A stretch of DNA of 64,000 bases from Isoetes taiwanensis (GCA_021234155.1 JAJEKV010000162.1:224449-288448), one strand, 5' to 3'. Counted from the stretch's first letter, positions 48,830 through 60,631 are shown. The notes: generated by a model not told the origin, from the letters alone. Translations and numbers: made by a program.

Positions 48830-50300
48830 GTGGGATAGAACGAGAAACATGCCGGACTACATGACACAGTAAGCACCATAGGCATAGAGTGCGTCTCAAG
48901 CCGGGGCGACTTTAGCCTTGTTCATGCAGTACAGGGCAGTCAACCAACCAGGCGAGCCGTCCATTCAACCCTTGGATTTAGCACCTCTCGACACTTGAAG
49001 GCAGCAGATAGGTATCCACGAGATCGAAACGGTGGAGTACGAATACCATGGCTCCACATCACAAACACCTAGGTTGCAGTTGAGCGAGTTATGAGGAGGA
49101 AGAGGAAGAGGACCCAAGGCGGGAGATATAAGCGAGGCAAGAAGGATGGAGAGCGTCTAGCTCAGCGGCGGGAGGTGCTAAAGGCGTGACTTTGAACCGC
49201 CAATAGGTATTACGACCATCACCCGGTGATCATCGGCGGTGAGGAGTATATATTATGCCACCGACGTCCTTAACCTTCCCTATTGCCAAGGGAGAACCTC
49301 ATGATAGAGCGAGCTCCTAGGCCCCTGTCGCCCGCGAGGAGCAGGGGTGGCGACTTCATCGACTACTCCTACCGGGGGATCCCAAAGGGAGGTAGCCCGG
49401 CGACACTCCTATCTGGGGAAACCATGTGGGATATCGGGCATACCAGGCCGATAAAGCGGATGTTTCAACAACGGCAACCCGACATTCCAGGAGGAGGAAT
49501 TCGGGGAGATCCAAAGCGGTGTACAAGCGGGGGAAGAGGCCCAAGTTCGAGCCGACCGATCGCTCGGGGAGCATCGTGAAGCATCTAGCGGCATTAATGG
49601 GAAGCGCGGCAACAATGTGGAGGGACCACGAAGATCTTACGGCAATAGATATCTTGGCCGGGCGGCTAGCGGGGAGAGCCGCGGGAGCCCGCGGGGCCAC
49701 AGGGGTAAATCACTTTCGGTACTATCTTCGGCCCTTAGCCAGGGCGGATGATAGTCTTTCACAAGGAGTTCAGCCCAAGGGGTGAAGAATCGATTAAGCT
49801 CCTTATAGCACTTCGGGGTTTTGGGCAGCATGCCAAGATAGATGTCGGAATGGACCATGTTATACTCTTCAAGAGAGCGGTAGCCCTTCACGCCCTCGAC
49901 TTACGCCAGGGGCCACCTCGGAGATCGCGCGCAGTGGGTGGCGGCAAGCTGCACGAGAACTACCAGCACCACGGTGGCAAGAGCATTAGAGGGAGGGTCG
50001 GCGACGAATCTTTGCGAGAACATGGGCAAGGGCACAACATTCAAGAAAATCAAGAACTTCTTCAAGCGACATCGTTGATGGAAGAATTGTTGTTAAGATT
50101 TAAGTATATTGTAACTCTTTCTTAAGTATTATCATGTAGTTCATTAAGAGTACCCCTATATGCTAATTAATGCATTACCATGATTTTGACTTATAAATGA
50201 AGTTTTCATATGATTTCTTTTGTACCTAACAACAATTTAATTGTAAGCAAAATGATCATTGCCTAACTTAATAACATGTATTAATGATCAATCCTTGCGA
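48830..50300 (+). other. Continuation of the accessory region, broken frames then 3'-UTR-like DNA
   Basis: GC-rich coding-like sequence in shifting frames runs to about 50,120, with the longest plus frames at 49,426-49,785 and 49,748-50,125. It then gives way abruptly to AT-rich sequence (50,120-50,290) that looks like a 3' untranslated region. No domain is recognised. It fits the tail end of the unit that starts at the TATA box at 48,448. Confidence 0.4.
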
Positions 50301-50417
50301 CAAGGAACTCAAGTCTTGCGGGATCTCGGGGACCCGCACCGACCATAGCCCGGGTACCAAGGAATTTGTTTGGCGGGGAACAAGAAGATTTGAACAGGGA
50401 TATGTCACGAGAGGCAA

Positions 50418-51660
50418 TCAACGCAAAGGCTGGTGCGGATGAGGAACCGGATGCAAAACCTGATCAAGCCCAGGCGGCACCTCGATGAATGGCGGGGAAG
50501 ATGGTCCTCCACCTCCACCACCTTGCCTTCCGGTGGTGGCGAAGTCCCCCTCGGCCCGAGGAAGGGGAGGGCAACCGAGGGCACGTCGGGGGATAGGAAA
50601 AGGAAGAGGAGAACCGAGGGAGCCCATCGTCATCTAGCTCCGGCACATCGGATAGCTCTTCCGGTGGACAGCTCTAGCTCGGCGTCCGGTCCCGGCACAC
50701 CCAAGGCAAGGAAAAGGGCAAGAAAACCGGATGACTACGAGAAAAAAGGTGGATAGTCGCGATGAGCAATGTGTGGAAGACAAAGGAAAGGGCGGTTCTC
50801 GAGGAAAAACAGGTCGAGGCATGGAAGGCGAAGCATGGCTTGATGAAATGGAAGAATTTGGTAACTCTTACGGTATGAAAGACAAGGATATAGGGAAAGT
50901 TGCTACAGCTAACCTTATTGGACCAGCAAGGATCTGGTGGAAGGGATATGCTAAGTCTAACAAAATTTGAGAGAAACAATTGCGGTTTAAGACTTTTGAA
51001 AGGCTTTCCCGTAAGCACTATGTGCCAAGGTCCCATACTAGTAAACAGATCCAGCGGTTTTACTGGGTTGAATCGGGGTAGCTTATCGGTGGCTAAGTAT
51101 CTAAGAATTCATGAGACTTAGGCTTCATGTCCACAGGAGTATCGAGAAAAGGCAAACGTGGAATACCTACATTGAGGGGTTGAGCGGCAATATCAAGAGG
51201 CTTGTTAGAGCAATCAACCCAAAAGGTCGATTCTGCGGTAGGCGAAGATAAAGCTATAAGTTTGGAAGAGGCACCGGCAACTCAGAGAAGCGATCAACCG
51301 GGGGTAGAGTTGAGGCGTGCTCGGGGGCAATATCGGGGTAAGCAATCAGCGGCTACACCATCGGGGAGGCCAGCGGCGGGGTAAAGTCGAGAACAAAGCC
51401 TTTGGGGACCGTAAGCCGGGAGAATGCATCGAGGCGGTGCTCTTAAAGCGTCTTCTAGACGATCTGCCGAAGGAGAAGAGAGCGAGGAATGCATTGAGAA
51501 AAAGTTATGCTTCAGGTGCTTCCGGCCGAGGCACGAACACTACGATTGTCCATTTGTCATCACGGTCGGCCTTGGCGAGCTTATGGATTAGGATTCCCCA
51601 GCGAAGCGGATGAAGACGACGACCAGCAGGAAGCCCAGGACTTCATAGATGGTGAGTGAC
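50418..51660 (+). pseudogene. gag (capsid and nucleocapsid), frameshifted
   Basis: The capsid part reads EAWLDEMEEFGNSYGMKD, then IGPARIWWKGYAKSN (about 50,824-50,967). It matches the retrotransposon gag family (PF03732-like), in which the A-x-x-W-W motif is characteristic. A stop follows and the frame shifts to a segment with KHYVPRSH. A CCHC zinc knuckle is at 51,508-51,549. The N-terminal part (50,418-50,730) is proline- and glycine-rich and broken. Gag forms the particle that packages the element RNA. As written it cannot be made as a single protein. Confidence 0.8.
51508..51549 (+). other. CCHC zinc knuckle of gag
   Basis: The frame reads CFRCFRPRHEHYDC, an exact C-x2-C-x4-H-x4-C nucleocapsid knuckle, which binds the element RNA. 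It is preceded by KKL as in related elements. The neighbouring gag codons are in other frames. Confidence 0.85.
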
Positions 51661-51879
51661 ACATATGTGCAAACATTGAGTCAGATGATATTGAGAGTGA
51701 GTCGACCGTCATCGCGGCCGATGGGATTATAGATAGTAATCCATATGTAGTCCTCAAATACCGGTAGCTCTCACAATTTTGCATCTCCATTGGCTGCCCC
51801 TAATTTAGAACTAAGGGGCCAAGGAGGATCATCTTTGACATAGACCTTAAGGGTGGGGCTATCTTTGACATGGCCTTAG

Positions 51880-52020
51880 TGGGGCTAGGGGCGAGAAGTC
51901 ATGGATATCGGAAGGTATGATCTTATTGTGGGGATGGAATTCTTGAAGCCAGCTAAAGCATTAATTGATTGTGACCCGGAAGGAAGTCACCATGGCGGCA
52001 CCCGGGGCGGCAACAAGTTG
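51880..52020 (+). pseudogene. Retropepsin-like protease, C-terminal part
   Basis: From 51,901 the frame reads MDIGRYDLIVGMEFLKPA, then KALIDC. This matches the Y-D-x-I-x-G-M-[DE]-[FW]-L block near the end of gypsy-type proteases. The catalytic D-[ST]-G segment upstream is not readable, probably lost to small indels at 51,780-51,880. The protease normally cuts the Gag-Pol polyprotein. Confidence 0.7.
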
Positions 52021-52189
52021 ATAGTGAAAGGTAAGCGGTAGCCTCTCCCATGCGGTGTATCTCTTTGAAGCGGCTAAGAAAAGAGTATAGAAAGGAATAA
52101 GGTGGACTACATCTTGAGGATGGAATCGGTTGAGCCGAACAAGCGGGAGGGAAGTGACCCAAAGGGGAATCAGCTGCCCAAGCGGATGA

Positions 52190-53010
52190 TAGCGAGGCTT
52201 ATTTCGAGTTCAAGGATGTATTTCGGATGAAATCCGGCTACCTCCACCTTATATAGGGGTGTGGAATGTGAGATCACATTGGCTCGGATGCAAAGCCTAC
52301 CAGTAAGGCACCATATAGAATGAGCACCCGAAATTGATTGAGCTCAAGAAGCGGCTTGAGAATTGCTTTCGAGCTTGGATTCATAAGGGCAAGTGTGTCT
52401 CCTTTTGGAGCACCTATACTCTTCGTGAAGAAGAAAGGCGGGGAGCTTAAGAATGTGCATAGACTATCGCCCGACTTAATAAGCGGGCGATAAAGAATAA
52501 GTATGCATTGCCAAGGGCGAGATGACCTAATGGATCAGTTACAAGGAGCAAAGGTATTCTCTAAAATTGATTTGAGATCGGGATACCATCGGATAAGGAT
52601 AAAAGAAGAGGATATCCACAAAGCGCTTTCGAGCAGCGGTATGGTCATTTTGAGTTTACCGTAATGCCCTTTGGATTGTCAAACGCTCCTGCAACATTTA
52701 TGCGCCTTATGAATGACATCTTTAGAGACTTCTTGGATGAGTTTGTCATTGTCTTCTTCGGCGACATTCTAGTCTACAGCAAGTCCCTTGAGGAGCATTG
52801 TCGGCATCTCGGGGAAAGTGTTGGAAAAGTTGAGGCGTCATCGGTTGTATGGGAAGCTCTCCAAGTGCCACTTCGCAATAGGCCGAGTGGAATATTTGGG
52901 GCACGTAGTAACATCCGAGGGAATCTCCACAGATCCATCTAAGATTGAGGCAATAGTTGATTGGCCAGCTCAAGGAATGTGGCGAAGTTAGAAGCTTTCT
53001 CGGGTTGGCG
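52190..53010 (+). pseudogene. Ty3/gypsy reverse transcriptase, frameshifted, altered active site
   Basis: Conserved blocks are readable in order. A DAKPTSKAPYRMS block is near 52,290. ASVSPFGAPILFVKKKGG is near 52,390-52,445. CIDYR is near 52,455, [12 protein letters not shown] near 52,553-52,590, and [20 protein letters not shown] at 52,664-52,723. The catalytic block is FFGDILVYS at 52,754-52,780. The family has FxDD here, so the first aspartate of the pair is glycine in this copy (codon 52,760-52,762). Several frameshifts lie between blocks, mainly at GC-rich spots. Both the frameshifts and the substitution would abolish activity, unless they are sequence errors. Confidence 0.9.
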
Positions 53011-53049
53011 GGATACTCTGAGAAAGTTAAGTGAAGGACTTTGCTAAGT

Positions 53050-53560
53050 GGGCGTCCCCTCTGTCCGGACCTCACTAAGGCCAAGAAGATTAAGGATTGG
53101 ACTAGCCACTGGTTAGAGAAAGTCAAGCTTCCTTCGAGAAAGCTTAAAGAGGCCTTGACAACAGCACGGTGCTTGTTCTTCGGACCAGTAAAGATAAGTT
53201 GGTAGCAACGGATCACGAGCAAGATAGCAAGCTGGGGCAGTCTTGATGCAAGAAGGAAGGGTGTCGCCTACGACTTCGAAGAAGATGAATGGCGCCGAGC
53301 AACGCTACCCAACCCATGATCGGAGCTGCTAGCCATTGTCGGGGCATTAAGGATATGGAGGCATTACTTGCGGGGAGGAAGTTTGATTAGACACCGATCA
53401 CGAGCCTTGATATCTTTTCACCCACCACTCCTCAACTTAAGGCAAAGGAGGTGGATGGAATTCCTTGAGGAGTATGATTTTGATATTATATATAAGCTTT
53501 GGCAAGCTTAATGTTGTAGCGGATGCCCTCTCGGGGAGACCATTTCGGACAAGGGCGCAT
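53050..53560 (+). pseudogene. RNase H domain, frameshifted
   Basis: After the RT the frames hold VAYDFEEDEW (about 53,267-53,296), ELLAIVGALRIWRHYL (about 53,322-53,370) and an EEYDFDIIY segment (about 53,469-53,495). This is the usual order E-L-L-A-I-V then W-x-x-Y-L in gypsy RNase H, which degrades the RNA strand of the hybrid. The catalytic acids cannot all be traced because of frame breaks. Confidence 0.75.
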
Positions 53561-53579
53561 TGTAATCACGATTTCCACT

Positions 53580-54830
53580 CTTTTCGGTGAGTTTGGTAAG
53601 AAGATTGAAGAGTCCTTGCCAACCGATGTGGACTTCAAGGAGGTGTGGGAAAGCCTCTCCAAGGAAGCGGAAACGAGATAAGGGCGGGGAAGCCTTCAAG
53701 CATTATAAAAAGGAAGGCAACTTTGTTGTATCCTGGCATAAGTTGTGTGTGCCCGAATCATCGGGGGTAAGGAAGTTAATTCTTCATGACACACATAACA
53801 GCCCAATAGCGAGGGCATCTTTGGCTTCATGAAGACCTATTTCAAGATTCGAAGTAGTTACTTCGGCGGGAATGAAGAAGGCGAATAGCGGCATATATTG
53901 AGATTACCGGTTATGTCGTGGAGACCAAAGGCGAACAACCGTTCAGGTGCTTTAGAGCCATTGGGGGTGCCAAATGCAAAGTGGGAGGTCATAAGCATGG
54001 ATTTCATCACGGGTCTTCCTAGGACTCTTCGAGGCAAGGATGCATTGATGGTTGTCGTAGACAAGTTATCTAAGATGGCACATTTTGTGCCTTGCAAGAC
54101 TATGGACACCGCATTAGATCTTGCCAAGTTATTTGTAAAGGAGATTTTTTTTAGGCTCCATGGCATGCCTCGGGAGATAATATCCGATAGGGATTCCAAG
54201 TTTATGAGTGCCTTACGGCGGGACCTCTTCAGCACCATTGAGGCGAAGCTCTCCATGAGCCGCGCATATCATCCCCAAGCAGATGGTCGGGCGGAAAGGA
54301 CGAATCGGATCATTGAAGACATGCTTCGAAGTTATGTGTGGAACAAGCAGTCCAAGTGGGATGAGTACATCCACTTGGTGGAATTCGCCTACAATAGTGC
54401 CAAGCAGGAGTCATCTCAGATGTCTCCTTTCATGGTAAATTACGGGTACCCGGTGCTTAACAGGATACAGGCACAATCACGTGTCCAAGGTAGAAGTATC
54501 CCAGCGAATGTTAGGGGATATCAGGCGGTTAGTGGAAGAGGTAAGGGGTTATTTATTGGCAGCAAAAGTCGTGAGAAGAGTGTAGCCGACAAGCCACGGG
54601 GGCCGTAAGGGAGTTCAAGGTAGGCGATAGCGTCTGGTTGAAGATCAAGGTGAAGCAAGCCAAGCTTCGGATTGGGAGTTGTAAGAAGCTTGCCCCTAGA
54701 TGGGCCGGTCCATTTAAGATTTTGGAGAGAGTGGGACCTCAAGCCTACAAGTTGGATCTTCCAGCCCATCTCAAAGTTCACAAGGTCTTCCATGTAAGTT
54801 TATTAAAGAGGCACAATCCTAACCACGAGG
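53580..54830 (+). pseudogene. Integrase with DD35E core and GPY/F-like segment
   Basis: The N-terminal zinc-binding region (about 53,740-53,940) is frameshifted, with only parts of the HHCC pattern visible. The core is open from 53,898 to 54,608. It carries SMDFITGLP, then IISDRDSKF, then AERTNR, giving D, D and E with 35 residues between the second and third. A later frame (54,638-54,904) reads RWAGPFKILERVGPQAYKL, the GPY/F-type C-terminal module, then KVFHVSLLKRH. A frame break near 54,490-54,640 separates the two. The enzyme inserts the cDNA. The core is the best preserved part of pol. Confidence 0.9.
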
Positions 54831-54869
54831 AGGTTTTGGATACTCCAACCTTGTTGGAAATGGCCGGAG

Positions 54870-55070
54870 GAGCAAGTAAAAATAGTGCACGAATTGCTTC
54901 TTGATAAGTCATTCAAGAAGACTAGGAGGTCTCGATTCCTCCAATATTTGGTTAAGTGGAAGCACTTACCGGTGGAAAACCTTGACATGGGTATTGAAGC
55001 AAGATTTGGAGAAGCAATACCCGAGTTTATGAAGGAGTTTGATGGGCGTGGTCGTCTCCGACTTGGTGGA
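54870..55070 (+). pseudogene. Chromodomain at the pol C-terminus, one frameshift
   Basis: The frame reads ELLLDKSFKKTRRSRF, then QYLVKWKHLPVENL, which matches the start of a retroelement chromodomain (LVKWK-x-x-P-x-x). Near 54,985 the frame is lost. The codons that normally encode a TW pair and the following acidic-aromatic segment are still present one frame over (ACATGG at 54,987-54,992). So the cage tryptophan codon survives but is out of frame here. Chromodomains of this class bind methylated histone H3 tails and steer insertion to heterochromatin. Confidence 0.75.
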
Positions 55071-55129
55071 CCCCGACTTGCCGGTGGTTAGCTAGTATGT
55101 TGTTAGTTAGCCTTAAGCTTTGGCGCATG

Positions 55130-55600
55130 CATTCTAGTTAGTAGGGTGCATGTGCGGAGAACAGAATCGTGTGGGGCGATGATGGGATGCGCCGTTAGGG
55201 CATTCTCTAGGCCACACGCACCAAAGATGCGCGCATGACCATTAGGGTCATGTGGTGAGAATGAGGCATGGTGGGCGATGATGGGACATCGATCCGGATG
55301 ATCTCTATGCCACGATCGCGGGAATGCACACCTGGCGTAGGAGGGTCATGGTGAAGGTTAAAGTGATCATCTTGCGATGATGGGATCGTGAGGCGTTCCC
55401 TAGCTGAAACCCTCGGGGCATGATGCAGCGGGTGTACTTTCGTCGGGGGGATGGGTGTACAAGGTAGCACTTCGATCATGGGCAATGATGGGAGCATCTT
55501 AAATAATCCCTAAGCTCAAATCCGAAAGGGCCATGATCTTGGGCAAGGTAGTAGGACAACCTTGAGCGATGGTTCGGCTCAAGGAGGTAAGGGGTGGTCC
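55130..55600 (+). repeat. Degenerate tandem repeat in the 3' untranslated region
   Basis: The word gcgatgatggga or a close variant recurs at about 55,176, 55,274, 55,375 and 55,482, about 100 bp apart, with partial similarity in between (gtcatg, ccacac/ccacga). It lies between the chromodomain and the polypurine tract, and no reading frame is open across it. Confidence 0.65.
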
Positions 55601-55939
55601 CCTAAAACCACAAATTATTAACTAAACTAGCGTAATGTGCTCCTTTTTTGCGGCAAGTAGAAGGAGGGCGTCAACGAGGAGCATGTTCACGAGAAGATAG
55701 GGGGAGCCATAATTTAGATTATGAACCTAATAACTCTTATAATATTTTTGAATTATTATAAGAAATAAGCGTGTTAAGGCTATATAATTTTGTATAAGTA
55801 CAAATATGGCCTAAATTTTGACCTTTAACTAATAAAACTTGATTGCTAAAAAGTAAACTAAAGGTTGAGTTATGTTGTTGCTTTGCGGGCATAAGGTAGG
55901 TTAGTCACCTTAAGCGCAATCTTTGAGGACGATTGTCCT
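55601..55939 (+). other. 3' internal untranslated sequence
   Basis: AT-rich and non-coding, leading to the polypurine tract. No other feature is seen. Confidence 0.5.
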
Positions 55940-55951
55940 AAGGGGGGAGAA
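55940..55951 (+). promoter_or_regulatory. Polypurine tract
   Basis: aaggggggagaa lies directly before the 3' LTR start (TGTGGCGG). It primes plus-strand synthesis in LTR retrotransposons. Confidence 0.9.
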
Positions 55952-57581
55952 TGTGGCGGTCTAGGGAATATCGCCATAAATACGTATATTCACGGATCCG
56001 TCACTATACAAGTCTAGCTTCATAGCCTTGTATACCATAGATCGTGGCACTAGGGGCATGGCCAAGTTATTCTCATAACTTAGCCAACCATAGGTTTAGA
56101 CCATTATCCACGTGGCCTTAACCTATTGGGCACCCGCCACCACGGGACTCACCGATTGGTGCCACGTGGCATCTAGGTGGACCCTAACTTATATAGGCCT
56201 AAACCCTAACCCTAGGCCTCTTTCCACCCCTAGCACCCGAGACTTACCTACTGCGTTGAAACCCCGTTTAGAACATGGATTGTTGTGGCATAGGCTGGTG
56301 CGGCAGCCCGCCAGGGTGGGCTTCGTTCTTGGAGTAGGAGCGACATCTTGTGAGTCGAAGACCATGGAGGCACACGGATCCTGGGAGGGAGAGCATCGGT
56401 ATGTAGGGTAGTAGTCGTGATAGCTTATCCGAATTAGCATTCCGGATATGCTAGTATCTTGTATCTAGAGTAGAGCCATCCTAGAACCCATATTCAACAT
56501 CTTGAACCCTAATCAAGGAACCCTAACCATTAGTTAGATTTGTATGATTAGGTTAAGATGTTCTTCTTATGATTATTCTCATGATATGATGATTATGTGA
56601 TGTTGGTTGATCATGTTTGCTCCTCTTGTATTGGGAAGGGGGGTAGAGACCTAGGGCCATATGTAGTATGCTCCTAGAGTAGATCCCTTAGTTCCTATTA
56701 GATGCGGCTTTGTGCATAGGAGCCCACCCGGGCTATCGAGGCTATGATATGACTCAGCACCATATACTTGGGGCTAGAGTGAATGTGGAGGGAGGATCCC
56801 CAGTGGGGAGCCGGGGGGGATCCCATAGTGGGCTAGGCTTATGGTGGGTCACACCGTGTGGGCGAGCATGGGTCCGACACCTCTGGGGCAATGGTGTTGC
56901 CCTGCCTCTCGAGCTGCAAGTGTTGGCTTGGCTCTCGTTTTGGGGATTCGGTCAGTGCAGATGGTGTGTCGCCCGCGATTCTCTAGCATACCCGGCACCT
57001 CTAGACCACAGGAAGGGGAGATGCAACCCTTCACCGCCTCATCCGGACGGGAGATGCAACACAGGTAGTCCCGATGGGTGATGCCATGGGATTGCGTGTC
57101 CTGGCTAGAGTCATGCGAGCCTGATTTAGCCCATCACCAAAGTATGCCTGCAGGAGGGGGCGGATGGAGTGGTCAACCCTAGCCATTGTTCTATGTCGCC
57201 CTGCGCCATTGCCATGACTTCGGTCTGCTCTATCTTGAGGCCCTAGCCATCGGTTATCCTCCTTATGAGTGCGAGCGGGGTAGGAGCTCTCGTGTTTTAT
57301 GGTTAATGATTATCATCTTTGCATTGGTATCGTGTGATGCACTACCCTTTGAGGTAGTATTTGTATATGATTGATGCTAGTTACGGCGTGTTATAAACTT
57401 CATTTATATAGGAGCCCATAGGGGAAGGGCGCAAAACACACCTTAGTGTTCCATCCCCGCACTAAGGGTCACCTCGTGAGTCGCGGGGGTAGACGAAGGC
57501 CCGTCTTGGGTTGTAGAGCGGGATGGGGGATTTCTGCCGAGTGTCACGGTTTTGGCCCGATGTTTAGCAGGGAGCGTCACA
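55952..57581 (+). repeat. 3' LTR
   Basis: About 1,630 bp, matching the 5' LTR. The stretch at about 56,433-56,640 is identical to its partner except for one G. The TATA box is at 56,189-56,197. It ends GAGCGTCACA like its partner. Confidence 0.93.
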
Positions 57582-60500
57582 TCGCTTATGCGAAAATTTC
57601 AATTTTTTTTATTTTTTTATTTTTATTTTTGCGTAAAGCGAAAATAGGCTGTTTAAACATGTGAAGCGATTTTCGCGTAAAAGCGGCGGAGGTTTAAACT
57701 TACGCGAAAAAAAAAATCCGAAAAAAATAAATCCTATATAATAAAATTATAGTGTATGTCTGTTTTGTGTGTCGCCCTAAATCGGACGGCTGAGATTTGA
57801 AATGGCTTAGATCAGACGGTTTGTGTGATTTCTAACTCTAATAATCCTTTTTCCCTAATCGTGTTTTCCATGCCTTGCCGCAGCCATGGCATCGAGCTTC
57901 TTTCCATCAATTCCGGTTTTCAACTACCTGTTTCATCTGTTTCATCGTAACGGATTATCTGTTGTGGGCCTGATCAGTTCAAGGAAAAGGGCCTCCGATC
58001 AGTTCAATCCGTCTGGTCCTTCTGTGTTTGCTCTGCCACAACAGGAAGATTGATCCTCCACCACAAGCAAAAATTCGCTCCTGTCGATTAAGGTCTGTGC
58101 ATAATGCATTTCTGGCAGCTAGGGTTCACATTCATAACAGAGGCTTTGGATCAGTGTGATAAAAGACCTGATGCGTTTAGGTATTGGTGGACTTGGAACT
58201 GGGTTGCTCATATGGATGTTGCTCTCCAGGTAATGATTCGATGGTTTGTCTTAAGGGGATTTCAATCCCTTTCTTTAGTTTTCACCTGTAAGTTGTTGCC
58301 AGAGTACTTAAAACTGTTTGATTTGCAGGTGTTGTGGCCAGATTCGAGACATGAATCCTTTGGATTAATTTTCTATTCTATTTGCCAACTGTGGTCTGTG
58401 TGCAGAGGCTGAAGCTATGAATGTAAAGGAAGTAGTGGCAAATATATTAAGTAAAATCATTGCCTTTCAAAATCCGACCTAATATTTATCTGCATGTCTG
58501 CAGTCTGGTGTAGTATTAATCTTGGGATTATGTTTTGCGAATTTTGCAGCTTCTAAGTTGGCATTGCCATATTTCCCTGCTTTCTTATCTCCAGATCTTC
58601 AAATTTTGCAACAGCTGGCCCTGTATGTTTAGACTCTACATCGGTTGCATTGGTAAGAAGTTTACTTGATAAAGTTTTAACAAACGCCTTAGATTGGCTT
58701 AATCATCTTTGTGATTCAATCTTCCTGGATTTAAAGTAGCATATCTAGACATGTACGATTTTCTTCTGCAGATCAGTCTGATCCTCCAATTATGGTAATG
58801 TACATTTCTTTATATTGTTTAAATTTGTGTTTATATTATTTACATATCCTTTGTAGATTATTTACATATCCCTGATCTATGTTGGCACGGTTTGAGACAA
58901 GTGCGCATGGTTGTTGTGGAAAGGGTTTGCTTTCTTCTTGAATTTTGTACAAAGCTCTGGAACAGTTTAGCTGCAAGAATGCTACTAAATGTGTTTTGGG
59001 ACAGCTTTCATCCTACACAAAGGACATATAGTATGATGGCCTAATGAAAATCACTGCCTTACCTAATGTGCAGTTGAAGGAACAATAGACAGGCCTATAA
59101 ATACTCACCTCAAGTTCACTCTTTCACATTTGACCAGACCTGACTATGTTCTAGAAAGGAGTTGCCCAAGTATGTCACATCATACAAGGAAGAATTGATG
59201 AATGGATACTCTACAAAATGGAAGTATTTGATCCATCGGGAACATCTTAGTCTAAGAACAATTGTGGAGGATGTTGATTGAGGATGGTGGATTTAGGATA
59301 GAGCAGCAGTGGAACATATACCAAGTTTATGGCATGCAATCATAGAACATAGTATAATGTTTTTCTTTCGTATGTAAGATAAGGAAAATAAATCAAGTTT
59401 TCAACTGTAGTTAAGATTACTTTTGTACTTTTCATTTTAAGGGTTAAAAAATCTTAGTCCCATGCCCAATACAGCGAGCGAAACAAGTATGATAAGCTTG
59501 GAATTTGATGAAAAGAAAAGTACTGATAACAATGATATGAAAACGGCCTACAAAAGAATCTACCACTACACAGATTGGTGCCTAAGTTGTCCAAAGACAA
59601 AAAATAAGGTTTGTTTATTAACTAAGCCATGTAGGCTGCACTTTCCAGACCAAAAAAGGTTTATTTATTAAGTAAGCCCTGTAGGTTGAATTTTTCAGTT
59701 TTTCTTGCATTGGTACACTGCTCACATGTTTGCAGTTGACAAATTTACTTCAGGATTAGATGATGTTAGGCGTTTGTGAAGCAACATGCATAGTAGATGC
59801 CAAATTTGCACTTAACTTATAGTTGGAGATTTTAAATATTTGAATCCAATGCAACTTTCCCATTTGTGTCTTTCCATGTCACATTCCTAAATGGTGCAGT
59901 CTTGCAAAACAATGCAGTCCATATACAAAAGGCATATAGGTGTGAACAACCAACAATTAGAGGCAACAACGTCATTCGTGAGGTTCATATAGATGTGGAC
60001 AACCAATTATTAGAGGCAACAACAACAATCCTAAGGTTCACATAGGTCTGTATTTGGTGCCCAAACATTGCCCAGCAACGATGGACATCATTTCTACTAA
60101 GCTATATTAACAAGGTTTAAAATGAAACGCACTTATTTAAGAAGTGCGTTTGAAAGATTCCTTTTGAAAATTTATAAAATTCTAAAATCCCTCTAAAAAG
60201 GGCCCTTTTATTACCATTAGTCCAAAGATTTATAAAATTGCTCGTGAAAACAGACATTTTAAGAAGACTTAGTATTAAGGAAAAACACAAAACAAAAAAA
60301 ATCCCATTTTAGAGGGGGAAAGAACTACAATGAAATTCAAAGATTTACTATGGGGCAAATTCGTATGAAGAAATTAGATGCTTTTGTACCTTGTCCCTGA
60401 AAACTTTTATATTAGTTGTTTTAGAAGACAAGAAATTTGTTATTTCACAACCATTTTTGCTAAACATCCTAATGGACCTTAAAACACATTGGGAGGCAGT

Positions 60501-60600
60501 TGAACAAACTTCTTGAATGACAAACCATTGTTTTTGCATCACATAGTATTATAAATGCCAATACATCCACGATATCTTGTAGCTAAGCTGAAGTTTTAGT
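57582..60600. other. Unannotated AT-rich stretch with exon-like pieces
   Basis: The first 150 bp resemble the left flank of the retrotransposon (gcgtaaa and gtttaaac words). At about 57,732 a tcctatataataaaatta sequence resembles the 5' end of plant Helitrons, but I see no matching CTRR terminus. At 58,104-58,230 a frame starting MHFWQLGFTFITEAL runs to a gtaatg donor and looks like an exon. I cannot name the protein. A short direct repeat (gaggcaacaacg/gaggcaacaaca, with aggttcatata and aggttcacata) lies at 59,938-60,045. Confidence 0.4.
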
Positions 60601-60608
60601 TGATGATG

Positions 60609-60631
60609 CAGTATAAATTTATACCGAGGAT
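60609..60631. repeat. Single copy of the ggtataaatttatacc-type palindromic repeat
   Basis: gcagtataaatttataccga matches the repeat at 247-512, including the same right-hand neighbour ccgagga as at 286-292. Only one copy is present. Confidence 0.75.

Noticed and set aside
53858-54256. Minus-strand 132-codon ORF in the integrase region
   Set aside because: It is antisense to the integrase core, whose D, D and E residues are on the plus strand.
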